Assembly (NCBI RefSeq): GCF_014203125.1
Contig: NZ_JACHIH010000008.1
Location: forward strand, 62,001 to 126,000
Direction: 5' to 3'
Source: Rhodopseudomonas rhenobacensis
Lineage (GTDB): Bacteria; Pseudomonadota; Alphaproteobacteria; Rhizobiales; Xanthobacteraceae
DNA length: 64,000 nt
The notes beneath the pieces were generated by a model. The model saw only the letters and a program-made list of their open reading frames with translations. It made no database searches and was not told where the DNA came from. How positions within the stretch are numbered: the first letter of the stretch is position 1; each line of letters begins with the position of its first letter. The position numbers and the translations under genes were made by a program. This document shows positions 18,713 through 30,119 of the stretch, piece after piece.

Positions 18713-19603
18713 ATGACTCTCTCGGGGCACAGCGCCGCAACTGGCGGCCATACCACCGCGCCGCGGCCCTTGGTGATCGGTGCGACCGGGATGGTCGGCG
18801 GGCTGATTCTGCGGCGGCTCGCCGAAGCCGGACAACAGCCGATCGGGGTGTCGCGGCATCCGCAGGCCGCGCCGGGCATCGAATGGCTGACCGCGGACCT
18901 CGCCGATCCCGCCGGCTTGGCGCTGCCTTCGCTTGAGACGGTGTATGCGACCAGTCCGGCGGCGCTGGTGGCCGATGCGATCCCCGCGCTCGCCGCGCAC
19001 GGCATGACGCGGCTCGTGGTCTTCACCTCGACCAGCCTCGAGACCAAGCAGAACTCCGACGATCCCGACGAGCGCGAACTGATCCGCCGCTGGGCCGACG
19101 CCGAGCGCCGCATCATCGAGCAATGCGCCGCGCGCGGCATCGCCTGGACGGTGCTGCGGCCGACGCTGATCTATGCCGAGGGCCGCGACGCCAACGTGTC
19201 GCGGATCGCCGCGCTGATCCGCCGCTTTCGTTTCTTTCCGCTGGCCGGCGGCGGCGAGGGGCTGCGCCAGCCGGTGCATGCCGACGATCTGGCGCAAGCG
19301 GCGATCGCCGCCGCGGCGCGGCCGGCCTGCTTCAACAAGACCTACAATCTGCCGGGCGGCGAGACGTTGAGCTATCGCGAAATGGTCGGCCGGATCTTCG
19401 ACGGGCTGGGGCTGCGGCGGATGATTATTCCGTTGCCGGGCTTGGTCTGGGCGGTGGTGGTGCCGCTGGCGGCCAAAGTGGTGCCGGGGATTTCCGGCGC
19501 GATCGTCGGGCGGATGGCCAAGAACATGACCTTCGACCTCACGCCGGCTGCGACCGAGATCGGCTGGCAGCCGCGGCCGTTCCGGCCGGATTTCCGCCGC
19601 TGA
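18713..19603 (+). CDS. NAD(P)-binding NmrA/epimerase-like protein
   Basis: Rossmann-fold protein of 296 residues in the atypical SDR (NmrA-like) group. RPLVIGATGMVGGLILRRLAEAG near the start is the dinucleotide-binding loop, LVVFTSTSLE is the usual strand 5 segment, and WTVLRPTLIYAEGRDANVSRI matches the extended SDR substrate side. YNLPGGETLSYREMVGRIF is typical of epimerase C-termini. The classic YxxxK catalytic pair is not evident, so it may be a redox sensor or a binding protein. The ATG at 18713 follows no strong ribosome site; an upstream start in the same frame would add 23 unrelated residues. It is divergent from the vapBC pair. Confidence 0.75.
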   Translation: MTLSGHSAATGGHTTAPRPLVIGATGMVGGLILRRLAEAGQQPIGVSRHPQAAPGIEWLTADLADPAGLALPSLETVYATSPAALVADAIPALAAHGMTRLVVFTSTSLETKQNSDDPDERELIRRWADAERRIIEQCAARGIAWTVLRPTLIYAEGRDANVSRIAALIRRFRFFPLAGGGEGLRQPVHADDLAQAAIAAAARPACFNKTYNLPGGETLSYREMVGRIFDGLGLRRMIIPLPGLVWAVVVPLAAKVVPGISGAIVGRMAKNMTFDLTPAATEIGWQPRPFRPDFRR

Positions 19604-19640
19604 GCGCGGCGCGTTTTTTCGCGCCGCCGCCGCGCTGCAA

Positions 19641-20045
19641 TCAGCGCTTCTTGGCCGGCTTTTTCGTCGCCTTGCCGGGCTTGTTCGCCGACGCGGCTTG
19701 CTTCGCCGGCTTGTCGGCCGCCGGAGTCTTGGCTGGCGTCTTCTTCACCGGAGCAGCCGTCTTCGCCGCCGGCTGCGCGGCAGCCGCCTCGGTCGCCTTG
19801 CGCATCGCCCGGGAATACGAGTCGGCGGCATTGTCGGCGGAGGTCTGCAGCCGCTTGGCGGCGGCGGAGCCTTGCTCGAAGGCTTCCTTGGCGAGCGCTT
19901 TGAAGCGCGCCTTGGCGGCGGCGTCCTTGGCCTCGGCGGCGAGCCCGAGATAGCGGTCGCGCCGGGTCTTGGTGGCGGCGGTCAGCGTCTTGCTCTGCTG
20001 CTTTGCAAGCTGCCGGATGATGACATCGAGATCGGCGTCCGCCAT
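19641..20045 (-). CDS. Small Ala/Lys-rich protein with histone H1-like tail
   Basis: 134 residues. The first 80 are predicted helical and charged (DVIIRQLAKQQSKTL, RARFKALAKEAFEQG-like segments), while the last 50 are a low-complexity Lys-Pro-Ala tail (KKTPAKTPAADKPAKQ, ending KKPAKKR) like bacterial histone H1-type proteins. This suggests a basic nucleic-acid-binding tail. No enzyme motif is visible. It is transcribed away from the truncated chemoreceptor gene upstream. Function is unknown; a nucleoid-associated or RNA-binding role is inference from composition only. Confidence 0.65.
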   Translation of the reverse strand: MADADLDVIIRQLAKQQSKTLTAATKTRRDRYLGLAAEAKDAAAKARFKALAKEAFEQGSAAAKRLQTSADNAADSYSRAMRKATEAAAAQPAAKTAAPVKKTPAKTPAADKPAKQAASANKPGKATKKPAKKR

Positions 20046-20144
20046 GGCTTCAAGTCCTTTGCGTGTCGCAGCAACGAGTCTGCGTGCTAACTATGCGGTT
20101 GCGCATGGCTTAGCGATTTTGCTGCGCCTGGCAAGAGGTCGCGA

Positions 20145-21527
20145 TCAGGCGGCGCGGACGTCGGCGAGGAAGCGGTTGACCTGGCCGGCGAGGTCCTGCG
20201 ACTGCTGCGACAATTGCTCGGCCGCATTCAGCACCTGGCTCGCCGCCGAGCCGGTCTCGTTGGCGGCCTGCTGCACGCCGGAGATGTTGGCGTTGACCTC
20301 CTGGGTGCCGTGCGCGGCTTGCTGGACGTTGCGGGCGATCTCCTTGGTGGCCGAGCCCTGCTGTTCGATCGCAGCCCCAATGGCGCCGCCGATCTGCTCG
20401 ATCTCGGTGATCACCTCGAGCACGTTGCGGATCGCCGTCACGGTGTCGGCGCTGGCGTTCTGAATCGCCGCGACCTGCTCGGAGATTTCGGTGGTGGCCT
20501 GCGCGGTCTGGCCGGCCAGCGATTTCACCTCCGAGGCGACCACCGCGAAGCCGCGTCCGGCCTCGCCGGCGCGCGCCGCCTCGATGGTGGCGTTGAGCGC
20601 CAACAGGTTGGTCTGCGAGGCGATGCTTTGGATCAGCGTCACCACGTCGCCGATCTTCTGCGCGCCGGCGGCGAGCGACTGCGCGGTATCGCCGGTGCGC
20701 CGCGCGTCGGCGACGGCGCGGGCGGAGATCTGCGCGGATTGCGCCACCTGGCGGCTGATCTCGCTGATCGACGAGGTCAATTGCTCGGTGGCGCTGGCCA
20801 CCATCTGCACATTGGACGAGGTCTGTTCGGAGGCGCCGGCGACCAGACCGGCCTGGCGGTCGGTGGTGGCGGCGGTCGACGACATCGAGCGCGCGGTCGA
20901 CTCCATGGTGGCGGAGGACGACGACAGCCCCTCGACCAGTTCGCCGATCCGGGCCTCGAAGGATTGCGTCAGCTCGTCGATCAGCCTGGCGCGGCGCATC
21001 TTGGCGTCGTTGGCCACGGTCTGCTCGGCGGCGAGCTGCTCGCCGCGGATCATGTTGTCCTTGAACACCTGCACGGCGGCCGCCATCGCGCCGATCTCGT
21101 CCTTGCGATCGCTGGCCGGAATGGCGCCCTGGGCGTCGCCGCCGGCGAGCCGCGACATCGAGGCGGTGAGTTCGACGATCGGCTGGCAGATCCGGCGACG
21201 CACCATCACGATCATGCCGACGCTGCCCGCGGCGACCACCAGCAGCACCAACAGCGCGATCAAGAAGCTCAGCCGCGCGCCGCCATGGGCGTCGGCCAGC
21301 AGCGCCTCGGCATTGTCGTAGAACGCCTCGCGCACCCCGATCACGGTGTTGAGGCCGAGCTGGGTCTCGGCAAAATAGGTCTCGGTATCGTGCTCGTACT
21401 TGCCGCTGACCGCGCCGGCCTTGACCAGCTTCAATTCCTTGCCGAAGCGTTCGACGAACACCTCCTGCATCTTGTCGAGCGCGGCTCTGACGTTGGCCGG
21501 GGTGGCCGGATTGCCGCGCAGCTCCAA
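20145..21527 (-). CDS. Methyl-accepting chemotaxis protein, 5'-truncated (probable remnant)
   Basis: About 460 residues can be read. One membrane helix ([21 protein letters not shown]) is followed by a HAMP domain, and then the MCP signalling domain with its hairpin tip [20 protein letters not shown] and [20 protein letters not shown]. The first membrane helix and the front of the periplasmic sensor, normally present in this architecture, are missing. Reading upstream in frame gives residues that still look like sensor helix ([15 protein letters not shown]) and then a TAG near 21570. The only in-frame start left is a TTG (21527). I judge it truncated by a deletion or rearrangement near 21545-21570; if translated it would lack normal membrane topology. 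Confidence 0.75.
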   Translation of the reverse strand: MELRGNPATPANVRAALDKMQEVFVERFGKELKLVKAGAVSGKYEHDTETYFAETQLGLNTVIGVREAFYDNAEALLADAHGGARLSFLIALLVLLVVAAGSVGMIVMVRRRICQPIVELTASMSRLAGGDAQGAIPASDRKDEIGAMAAAVQVFKDNMIRGEQLAAEQTVANDAKMRRARLIDELTQSFEARIGELVEGLSSSSATMESTARSMSSTAATTDRQAGLVAGASEQTSSNVQMVASATEQLTSSISEISRQVAQSAQISARAVADARRTGDTAQSLAAGAQKIGDVVTLIQSIASQTNLLALNATIEAARAGEAGRGFAVVASEVKSLAGQTAQATTEISEQVAAIQNASADTVTAIRNVLEVITEIEQIGGAIGAAIEQQGSATKEIARNVQQAAHGTQEVNANISGVQQAANETGSAASQVLNAAEQLSQQSQDLAGQVNRFLADVRAA

Positions 21528-21700
21528 CAGCGAGGTCTGGATCTGGTCGGAGGCGGTAGGACGTAAGGCCTAGGCAGCCAAAGCGGCTGCACGCGGCGCG
21601 GATCTGTTCGGTCGTGTTCGCTAAGCGGATTCAGTTTGTGTCCCCGACGCCGCGGCCGGCGGTGGCTGGCATCCGCGGCCCGGCCGCCTATATTCCAATC

Positions 21701-22012
21701 ATGCTCCTTCCTCCATCGCCGATCGTCGCGCGTCCCCGCGGCACCCCGCCCGTCCTGATCTGCCGCAAATGCCTGTCGCGCGTCGACGACGGCAAGGCGC
21801 TGAAGCAGGCTTTGAAATCCGAACTGAAACAGCGCAGCCAGAGCCGCGGCGTGAAACGCCCGCGCGTGGTGATGACCGGCTGCTTCGGCATCTGCCCGAA
21901 ACGCGCCGTCGTCACCGCCAGCGCCGCGACGCTCGGGCGAGGGGAGTATGTGTTGGTGAAGGACGCGGGGCAGGCTGAAGAGGCGGCGGGGGTGCTGATG
22001 GGGGAGGGATGA
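21701..22012 (+). CDS. Thioredoxin-like [2Fe-2S] ferredoxin-type small protein
   Basis: 103 residues from the ATG at 21701. PVLICRKCLSR near the front and MTGCFGICPKRAVV near residue 68 give the four-cysteine pattern CxxC...GCxxxCP of thioredoxin-fold [2Fe-2S] ferredoxins (the group near NuoE and chloroplast-type HoxE-like clusters). It is cytosolic, with no signal peptide. The redox partner is unknown. It lies between the truncated chemoreceptor gene and a toxin-antitoxin pair. A longer frame to 21614 adds an unconvincing tail. Confidence 0.75.
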   Translation: MLLPPSPIVARPRGTPPVLICRKCLSRVDDGKALKQALKSELKQRSQSRGVKRPRVVMTGCFGICPKRAVVTASAATLGRGEYVLVKDAGQAEEAAGVLMGEG

Positions 22013-22052
22013 GCGCGCGGATGGGGCCGACAATCGCGGCGCCGCACGAGGC

Positions 22053-22544
22053 TCAGTCGTCGTCCTTGTTCAGCAACTCCGCCGCGCGCGACGTGACGTC
22101 CGGTGTCTTGCACGCCTCGAGCAACCGATCCCAACTGTCCGGCGGATTGCCGTCCTTCAGCATCGACGCAAACACCGCATAGGCATCGGACCGCGCGCCG
22201 TAGGCGCGCAACGTCGTGGCGTCGTTGACCCAAACGTGGACGATGATCTTGGCACGCAGATCGTAACGAAAGAACAGCCTGAACCGGCCGTTGCCGAACT
22301 TGTCGCGAAACCAGTGCTTGTGCTGCTCGCCCAGCGTGGCGCCAAGCCGGTAGCGTTTGTCGGTTGGGTCCTGCGGAATCCGCTCCAGCGCGATGGTGCG
22401 GATCGCGTTCAGCAGTTTCGCGTTCGATTTCTTGGTGTAGTCGGCCGGATGTTTCTGCCGGTCGCGTTCCACGCCGGCGATCAGCCGCGCCAGCTGATCG
22501 AGAAACAGCGGATGGCAGTAGATCGTCCAGCCGTTGACGATCAT
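22053..22544 (-). CDS. yhaV: YhaV-family type II toxin (ribonuclease)
   Basis: Toxin of 163 residues. NGWTIYCHPLFLDQLARLI opens it. FGNGRFRLFFRYD and IIVHVWVNDATTLRAYGARSDAYAV follow, and GNPPDSWDRLLEAC closes the conserved part; these are the recognisable YhaV segments. YhaV cleaves mRNA and is a RelE-superfamily nuclease. The antitoxin gene (22552-22878) ends seven bases upstream, so the two form one operon. It is the second of three toxin-antitoxin pairs within 5.5 kb. Confidence 0.9.
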   Translation of the reverse strand: MIVNGWTIYCHPLFLDQLARLIAGVERDRQKHPADYTKKSNAKLLNAIRTIALERIPQDPTDKRYRLGATLGEQHKHWFRDKFGNGRFRLFFRYDLRAKIIVHVWVNDATTLRAYGARSDAYAVFASMLKDGNPPDSWDRLLEACKTPDVTSRAAELLNKDDD

Positions 22545-22551
22545 CGCGCGC

Positions 22552-22878
22552 TCAAAGGTCGACGTCGCCTTCGATGGGCTCGTCGGCGTCGAACGTCATG
22601 CCCTTCGTCAGCGTGGCAATGTGCTTGGCGGTGGCCGGCGACAGCGTCTTGAGCTGGCTCGGCCGGCGGGCGATGTCCTTGGCCAAAAAGCCGAGGAACG
22701 CCTGCAGCGCCGGATCGTCCTGCGCGTCGTCGGCGCGGCGCAGCGTGACGCCGCTGTCATCGACCCGAAACGCGATCTGATCGCCTTCGCTGAGGCCCAG
22801 CGCCTGCCGCACCGATTTCGGGACCGTGGTCTGACCCTTCGATGACAAGGTGCTGAGTTCTTCGAACGGGTGGGGCAT
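22552..22878 (-). CDS. prlF: PrlF-family antitoxin (AbrB/SpoVT swapped-hairpin)
   Basis: Antitoxin of 108 residues. STLSSKGQTTVPKSVRQALG is the AbrB-type swapped-hairpin DNA-binding core, followed by EGDQIAFRVDDSGVTLRR. The C-terminal half (ALQAFLGFLAKDIARRPSQL) should bind the YhaV toxin. This matches PrlF in length and partner. A palindrome 27 bases upstream of its ATG is the likely autoregulatory site. Confidence 0.92.
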   Translation of the reverse strand: MPHPFEELSTLSSKGQTTVPKSVRQALGLSEGDQIAFRVDDSGVTLRRADDAQDDPALQAFLGFLAKDIARRPSQLKTLSPATAKHIATLTKGMTFDADEPIEGDVDL

Positions 22879-22904
22879 GGCGGCTCCTCGGGTCGATGTC
22901 CAAA

Positions 22905-22922
22905 GTAAGGAAGATTCCTTAC
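22905..22922. promoter_or_regulatory. Operator palindrome of the prlF-yhaV operon
   Basis: GTAAGGAA and TTCCTTAC are perfect reverse complements separated by GA. The site lies 27 bases upstream of the antitoxin start. Its position and symmetry fit binding of the PrlF swapped-hairpin dimer. Confidence 0.72.
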
Positions 22923-22956
22923 CCTGTCAATACAGTGCCGATGCGCATCCCTTCAT

Positions 22957-23151
22957 TCAAAATGCCTTCGGCAATCCCGCCTGCTTCAGGATGCCGTTGG
23001 CGGTGTGTCGGGATTTGATCTTGGAATCGACCGGGAAAGTCTTGCCGCTGATCGGGCTTTTCCACATCTCGTGGTCGCCCTTGCCCTGGCGGACGAATTC
23101 GCAGCCGTTCTGGCGGAGGATGTCCTTCACGGCCGGCGCGAAGTCGGTCAT
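22957..23151 (-). CDS. hicA: HicA-type toxin (mRNA interferase)
   Basis: Toxin of 64 residues with the double-stranded RNA-binding-like HicA fold. VKDILRQNGCEFVRQGKGDHEMWKS has the GDHEMW segment that contains the catalytic histidine, and RHTANGILKQAGL closes the domain. It starts immediately after the stop of the upstream partner. HicA cleaves mRNA unless held by its HicB antitoxin. Confidence 0.9.
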   Translation of the reverse strand: MTDFAPAVKDILRQNGCEFVRQGKGDHEMWKSPISGKTFPVDSKIKSRHTANGILKQAGLPKAF

Positions 23152-23391
23152 TCAGGCGACCCGGCTCCGCGGGCGCGCATGGGAGTGCGTGATCAGTTCG
23201 AAGCGGACGTCGGTCCCGGCGCGCGGATCGGCGTTGTCGGCGAGCACGTCCTGAATCATGTCCGGCAATTTGCGGAACAGGATCTCGAAGGTCTCGGCCT
23301 CGGTGACCAGTGGAATCTGGTCGCTTTGGGCGACCCAGACTCGCGCGTCCTCATCGTAGTCAACCTGAATGGTCAGGCTCGGCGACATCAT
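23152..23391 (-). CDS. DUF1902/HicB-like antitoxin
   Basis: 79 residues. LTIQVDYDEDARVWVAQSDQIPLVTEAETFE is the DUF1902 pattern, a partial HicB-type fold in which the strand-helix unit covers the HicA active site. No separate DNA-binding domain is visible, unlike full-length HicB. The order antitoxin then toxin, with abutting stop and start, differs from classic hicAB but is usual for DUF1902-HicA pairs. Third toxin-antitoxin pair in the cluster. Confidence 0.82.
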   Translation of the reverse strand: MMSPSLTIQVDYDEDARVWVAQSDQIPLVTEAETFEILFRKLPDMIQDVLADNADPRAGTDVRFELITHSHARPRSRVA

Positions 23392-23481
23392 GGCCTCCTG
23401 GTGACCTTACGCTGGGACGATAGCGCAGGTGCGGGGACATTCAAGCATGTTGGAACGCGCTAATCGCCTCAGCGGCGCCAA

Positions 23482-26664
<3,183 letters not shown>

Positions 26665-26742
26665 GACGGGAATATGGGGAGAGTCGCCCCGCGACGAAAG
26701 CCCCGGACGCGCGTCCCATGCGGGGGCGATGCGCAGCCGCGG

Positions 26743-27795
26743 TCACGCCGGCCGCAGCCGCTTTACGGCGTCCGGCAGCCGTGCGTCGACCCAGGCGGTG
26801 ATCGCCGCCTGGTGGCGGTGGAAGTACAGTCCCAGTGCGATGATGGCGATGCCGATCAAGGACAGCGCGAACGGAAACAGCAACGAGTCCCGGAAGATCT
26901 TCTCGGCGAGGTCGCCGAGATAGATCGCCAGCCCAATGGTGCCGAACACCGCGAACACCCGCCGCGCCAGCACCACCGAGACCAGCAGGAAGCCGACGTT
27001 CAGCGCGGCATACAGCGCCTTCTGCAGCTCGGTGCCGTCGGACGCCGCGGTGAGGCCGCCCCAGAACGTCAGCACGCCGAACAGATAGAGCCAGAACGCG
27101 AAATCGCCGCGGCGCTGCCGCAGATTGACGACCACCGCCGCCGCGATGACGCCGAGCCCGAACCAGATCGAGACCTTGCGCGCCATCTCCCAGTTGCCGA
27201 GCTGGGTGCCGGTGATCCACGGCACGATGTCCATCGAGAAAAACCACAGCGCGATCGCCATCGGCAGCACGATGAAGGGAAAGCGATAGAACCGCAGCGC
27301 CAGCAACGCGGCGGCGACGGTGGCGAGCTCCATGAACACGAAGCTGCCTTTCACCCAGACGTAGAAGTCGCGGACCGTGCCGGGCTTGCCGAACTCGGTC
27401 CACAGCCCGAGCGCGTCCTGCACGCCGTACACCGCCAGCGGCGCCATCGACACCGCCACCGCGATCAACAGCCCGCCCGGCGTGCGCAGCCGCTTGGTGT
27501 ACCAAAGATAGTGCCCGGCGGCGCCGAACAGCGCCGCATAGACCAGCGCGGTCGCGGTCAGCGCGGCGCCGCCCATCTTGGCGAAGGCCAGCGTCGAGAA
27601 CAGCCCCATCGCGCTCATCACCACCAGCGCGCCGGCGTACCACAGCAGGTGCACGAGATCGAACCGCGGCGCGCTGCGGCCGTCGTCGTCGGCATTGCGG
27701 CGGGCGTCGAGAAATTGGCGCAGCGCCGTCAGTTGCTCGGAGGAGATGATCCCGGCCTCGGTGGCGGCGGTGAGATCGCGAAGCGAGTAGGTCAT
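26743..27795 (-). CDS. DUF2157-type multi-pass membrane protein
   Basis: 350 residues from the ATG at 27795. A short cytoplasmic N-terminal part (LRDLTAATEAGIISSEQLTALRQFL) resembles the DUF2157 N-terminal region, and about ten hydrophobic helices follow (LVHLLWYAGALVVMSAMGLF first, FALSLIGIAIIALGLYF last). It should sit in the inner membrane. The C-terminal cytoplasmic tail is basic (WVDARLPDAVKRLRPA). It is a convergent/tandem neighbour of uvrB and divergent from the radical SAM gene. No enzymatic motif; function unknown. Confidence 0.75.
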   Translation of the reverse strand: MTYSLRDLTAATEAGIISSEQLTALRQFLDARRNADDDGRSAPRFDLVHLLWYAGALVVMSAMGLFSTLAFAKMGGAALTATALVYAALFGAAGHYLWYTKRLRTPGGLLIAVAVSMAPLAVYGVQDALGLWTEFGKPGTVRDFYVWVKGSFVFMELATVAAALLALRFYRFPFIVLPMAIALWFFSMDIVPWITGTQLGNWEMARKVSIWFGLGVIAAAVVVNLRQRRGDFAFWLYLFGVLTFWGGLTAASDGTELQKALYAALNVGFLLVSVVLARRVFAVFGTIGLAIYLGDLAEKIFRDSLLFPFALSLIGIAIIALGLYFHRHQAAITAWVDARLPDAVKRLRPA

Positions 27796-28012
27796 GCGGC
27801 CGATCCGATGGGCGAAGCAAAGCGGGTTGTCGGGGTCATCGGTCTCGCACTCCGAAAGAGGGGCCGCCACCCGGCATCGCTTGGTCGACGCAGGCAGCGT
27901 TGTCGTTCAGTGGATCGCGCGGCGAGCCGCGGGCGGCCCTTTGCGCGACCTAACACCATTGCGCCGCCGCATCCCACCGTCCGTTCGGGTTGTAAGTTAT
28001 AAATAACACAAC

Positions 28013-28042
28013 TTGAGATTGCATAAGGCTCGGCGTTGTACT
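28013..28042 (+). promoter_or_regulatory. Possible sigma-70 promoter for the radical SAM locus
   Basis: TTGAGA at 28013-28018 and TGTACT at 28037-28042 are separated by 18 bases, in an AT-rich island that is unusual for this genome (TTATAAATAACACAAC lies just upstream). They are placed 42 bases before the radical SAM start. The match is moderate and the call tentative. Confidence 0.35.
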
Positions 28043-28083
28043 AGGCTGTTCTTCCCGAACATGACCGAGGAAAGGGCGACGAG

Positions 28084-29619
28084 ATGAAAGTCCTGCTGGT
28101 AGCGCCTCCGATCATGGACGACCTGTTCTGGGACAAGCCGCAGGCCATCGCGATGGACGCGGTGCGGGAGTGCCCGCCCTACGGGGTCTATCTGCTGCAG
28201 GCGGTGCTGCGCCAGGCCCAGCACGAGGCGATCGTCGCCGACCTGATCGCCGACGGTTCCGACCAGATCGAGCCCTACCTCAAGGATCTGCAGGATTGCG
28301 GGCTGGTCGGCATCGCCGCGACCTCGATGTCGTGGCCGACCGCGGTGTCGGTGATCATCCAGCTCCGCAAGCTGCGCCCGGACGTGCCGATCGTGCTCGG
28401 CGGCATCCATCCGACGATGTTCGATTACTACATTCTCAACACCTACCAGGTCGACTACATCGTGCGCGGCGAGGGCGAGATCGCCATCCAGGCGCTGTGC
28501 GCGGCGCTGGAGCGCGGCGACGGCGTCGAGAACGTGCCCAATCTGTCGTGGCGCGACCGCTCCGGCCAGGTGGTGCGCAACCCGATCGGCCCCAAGCTCA
28601 GCAAGACCGCGCTCGGCGATTTCCCGCTGCCGGACTTCAGCAGCTTGCCGATGAAACTCTACAAGGGGCTGTCGATCGAATCCTCGCGCGGCTGCGCGTT
28701 CGACTGCTCGTTCTGCAGCACCTCGTACCGCAAGACCTGGCGGGGCATGCCGGCCGAGGTGTTCGTCGATCGGTTGCAGCAGATGATGCCGCAGGCCGAG
28801 CGCACCCAGCTCGACATGATCCATGTGATCGACGACGAGTTCACCATGAACCCGAAGCGCACCCTGGAGATCACCGAGATCTTCCGCAAGCGCAGCCTGA
28901 CGCCGACCCTGGTGTTCGATTCCCGCGCCACCGATCTGCTCCATGAAGGACTGATCGCTTCGATCGCCCCCTACACCGGACAGTTTCTGGTCGGCGCCGA
29001 ATGCGGCTACGACGAGGGGCTGTTGAAGATCGGCAAGGGCACCACCACGCAGATCCTCGAAGATGCCGCGCGCATGCTGCACAAACACGGCCTGTCCGGC
29101 CAAGCGGACTTTTCCTTCGTGATCGGCCTGCCGTGGGAGACCGCCAAGGAAGTGCGCCAGACCTGCGCCTTCGCGGCGCATCTGTTCGCCACCTACGGCG
29201 TGCGCATCCTCTTGCAATGGTATTGCCAGATCCCGGGCTCGCGGCTGTGGGAAGCCGATCGCGACGCCGGGCTGGTCAACGAGGCGATGTACAACAATTA
29301 CGGTTTCTTCCGCGACCTCTATCTGTTCCGCGCCGGCGTCAAGCTGTCGCCGAAGGAGATCTGGCAGATCTCCGGGCTGGTCACCTCGCTGCAGACCATG
29401 TCGCGACTGCAATATCCGGATCGCACCATGGTGGAGTACGGCCATCCCGAGCCGATCGCGCTGTTCTACCCGGAGGAGGTGATGACCCGGCATCCGGACG
29501 GGCTGGCCAGCCTGCGCGAGGTGGCGATGCCGGAAAAGACGCTGCAGCCGATTCGTCTCGACCCGGTGTCCAGTCGAGCGATCTCGACGGAGCGGCCACT
29601 CCGCCACATCGGCGCGTGA
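28084..29619 (+). CDS. B12-binding-domain radical SAM enzyme, probable RiPP-modifying
   Basis: Protein of 511 residues. Residues about 1-145 form a Rossmann-like B12-binding domain (MKVLLVAPPI, VPIVLGGIHPTMF, DYIVRGEGEIAIQALC). The radical SAM core follows, with its CxxxCxxC cluster ligands at residues 204, 208 and 211 in ESSRGCAFDCSFCSTSYRK. IHVIDDEFTMNPKR and FSFVIGLPWETAKE are core motifs. The B12-coordinating DxHxxG is not obvious, as in many of this class. Directly downstream is a precursor-like small protein, so substrate modification of that peptide is likely; C-methylation is possible. GAGGAAAGGGCGACGAG precedes the ATG. An eight-codon frame (28061-28087) overlaps the start by four bases. 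Confidence 0.88.
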   Translation: MKVLLVAPPIMDDLFWDKPQAIAMDAVRECPPYGVYLLQAVLRQAQHEAIVADLIADGSDQIEPYLKDLQDCGLVGIAATSMSWPTAVSVIIQLRKLRPDVPIVLGGIHPTMFDYYILNTYQVDYIVRGEGEIAIQALCAALERGDGVENVPNLSWRDRSGQVVRNPIGPKLSKTALGDFPLPDFSSLPMKLYKGLSIESSRGCAFDCSFCSTSYRKTWRGMPAEVFVDRLQQMMPQAERTQLDMIHVIDDEFTMNPKRTLEITEIFRKRSLTPTLVFDSRATDLLHEGLIASIAPYTGQFLVGAECGYDEGLLKIGKGTTTQILEDAARMLHKHGLSGQADFSFVIGLPWETAKEVRQTCAFAAHLFATYGVRILLQWYCQIPGSRLWEADRDAGLVNEAMYNNYGFFRDLYLFRAGVKLSPKEIWQISGLVTSLQTMSRLQYPDRTMVEYGHPEPIALFYPEEVMTRHPDGLASLREVAMPEKTLQPIRLDPVSSRAISTERPLRHIGA

Positions 29620-29678
29620 TCGTTCTGGCGAGTGCCCACGTGAGCAACCGATAGGCCCGCAAACCAAAGGAGACAGAC

Positions 29679-30023
29679 ATGGCAGCACCAGCAACCAACT
29701 CGGATAAAGAATTTTCCAAGATCGTCGGCCGGATCTTCTCGGACGAGAAGTTCGCGCAAGGGCTCGAAAGCGATCCCGAGAGCACACTCAAGGCCGCCGG
29801 CTACACGCTCGACAGCAACCAGGTGAAGGCGCTGAGCGATACCCGAACGCGCGCCGCTGCGGCTGGGCTTGGCGATGCGGCGTCGACCAACGTCAGCGAT
29901 GCGTCGGTCGCGGCCTTCGTCAGCCCGGTGGTGCGGGTGTTGACCAAGGGCACCAAGCCGGTGGTGAACGTCGCCGTCTCCAGCGTCGCGGTGTCCGCGT
30001 TGGAGGCCAAGGAGCGCGAGTAG
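29679..30023 (+). CDS. NHLP/Os1348-like RiPP precursor candidate
   Basis: 114 residues. The N-terminal half (FSKIVGRIFSDEKFAQG, LESDPESTLKAAGYTLDSNQ, then VKAL) has the pattern of nitrile hydratase-like leader peptides of the Os1348 type: a predicted helix, a xDPxxxLxxAG turn and a second helix. The C-terminal half is rich in Val, Ala, Ser and Thr (SVAAFVSPVVRVLTKG, KPVVNVAVSSVAVSALE) and has no Cys, like a candidate core peptide. AAAGGAGACAGAC gives a very strong ribosome site, as expected for an abundant precursor. It lies 59 bases after the radical SAM gene. The leader assignment rests on pattern memory; a structural small protein is the alternative. Confidence 0.7.
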   Translation: MAAPATNSDKEFSKIVGRIFSDEKFAQGLESDPESTLKAAGYTLDSNQVKALSDTRTRAAAAGLGDAASTNVSDASVAAFVSPVVRVLTKGTKPVVNVAVSSVAVSALEAKERE

Positions 30024-30055
30024 TTGCACGACAACCGCCGCGAGGCCGGGCCATG

Positions 30056-30077
30056 CGGAGCGCCGCACGGCGCTCCG
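30056..30077 (+). terminator. Intercistronic hairpin after the precursor gene (no U-tract)
   Basis: CGGAGCGCC, a GCAC loop and GGCGCTCCG form a 9-bp perfect GC stem 32 bases after the precursor stop. There is no following T run, so it is more likely an mRNA-stabilising or attenuating element that raises precursor output over the downstream membrane gene. Confidence 0.45.
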
Positions 30078-30119
30078 TGTGCCGGACCATCATTCCGGTT
30101 TGACATAGACCCGTGGCTT

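Noticed and set aside
21431-22033. A 200-residue minus frame covering the ferredoxin-like gene and the missing 5' end of the chemoreceptor
   Set aside because: Its frame does not continue the chemoreceptor sensor and its composition is shadow-like; it does not supply the lost first helix.
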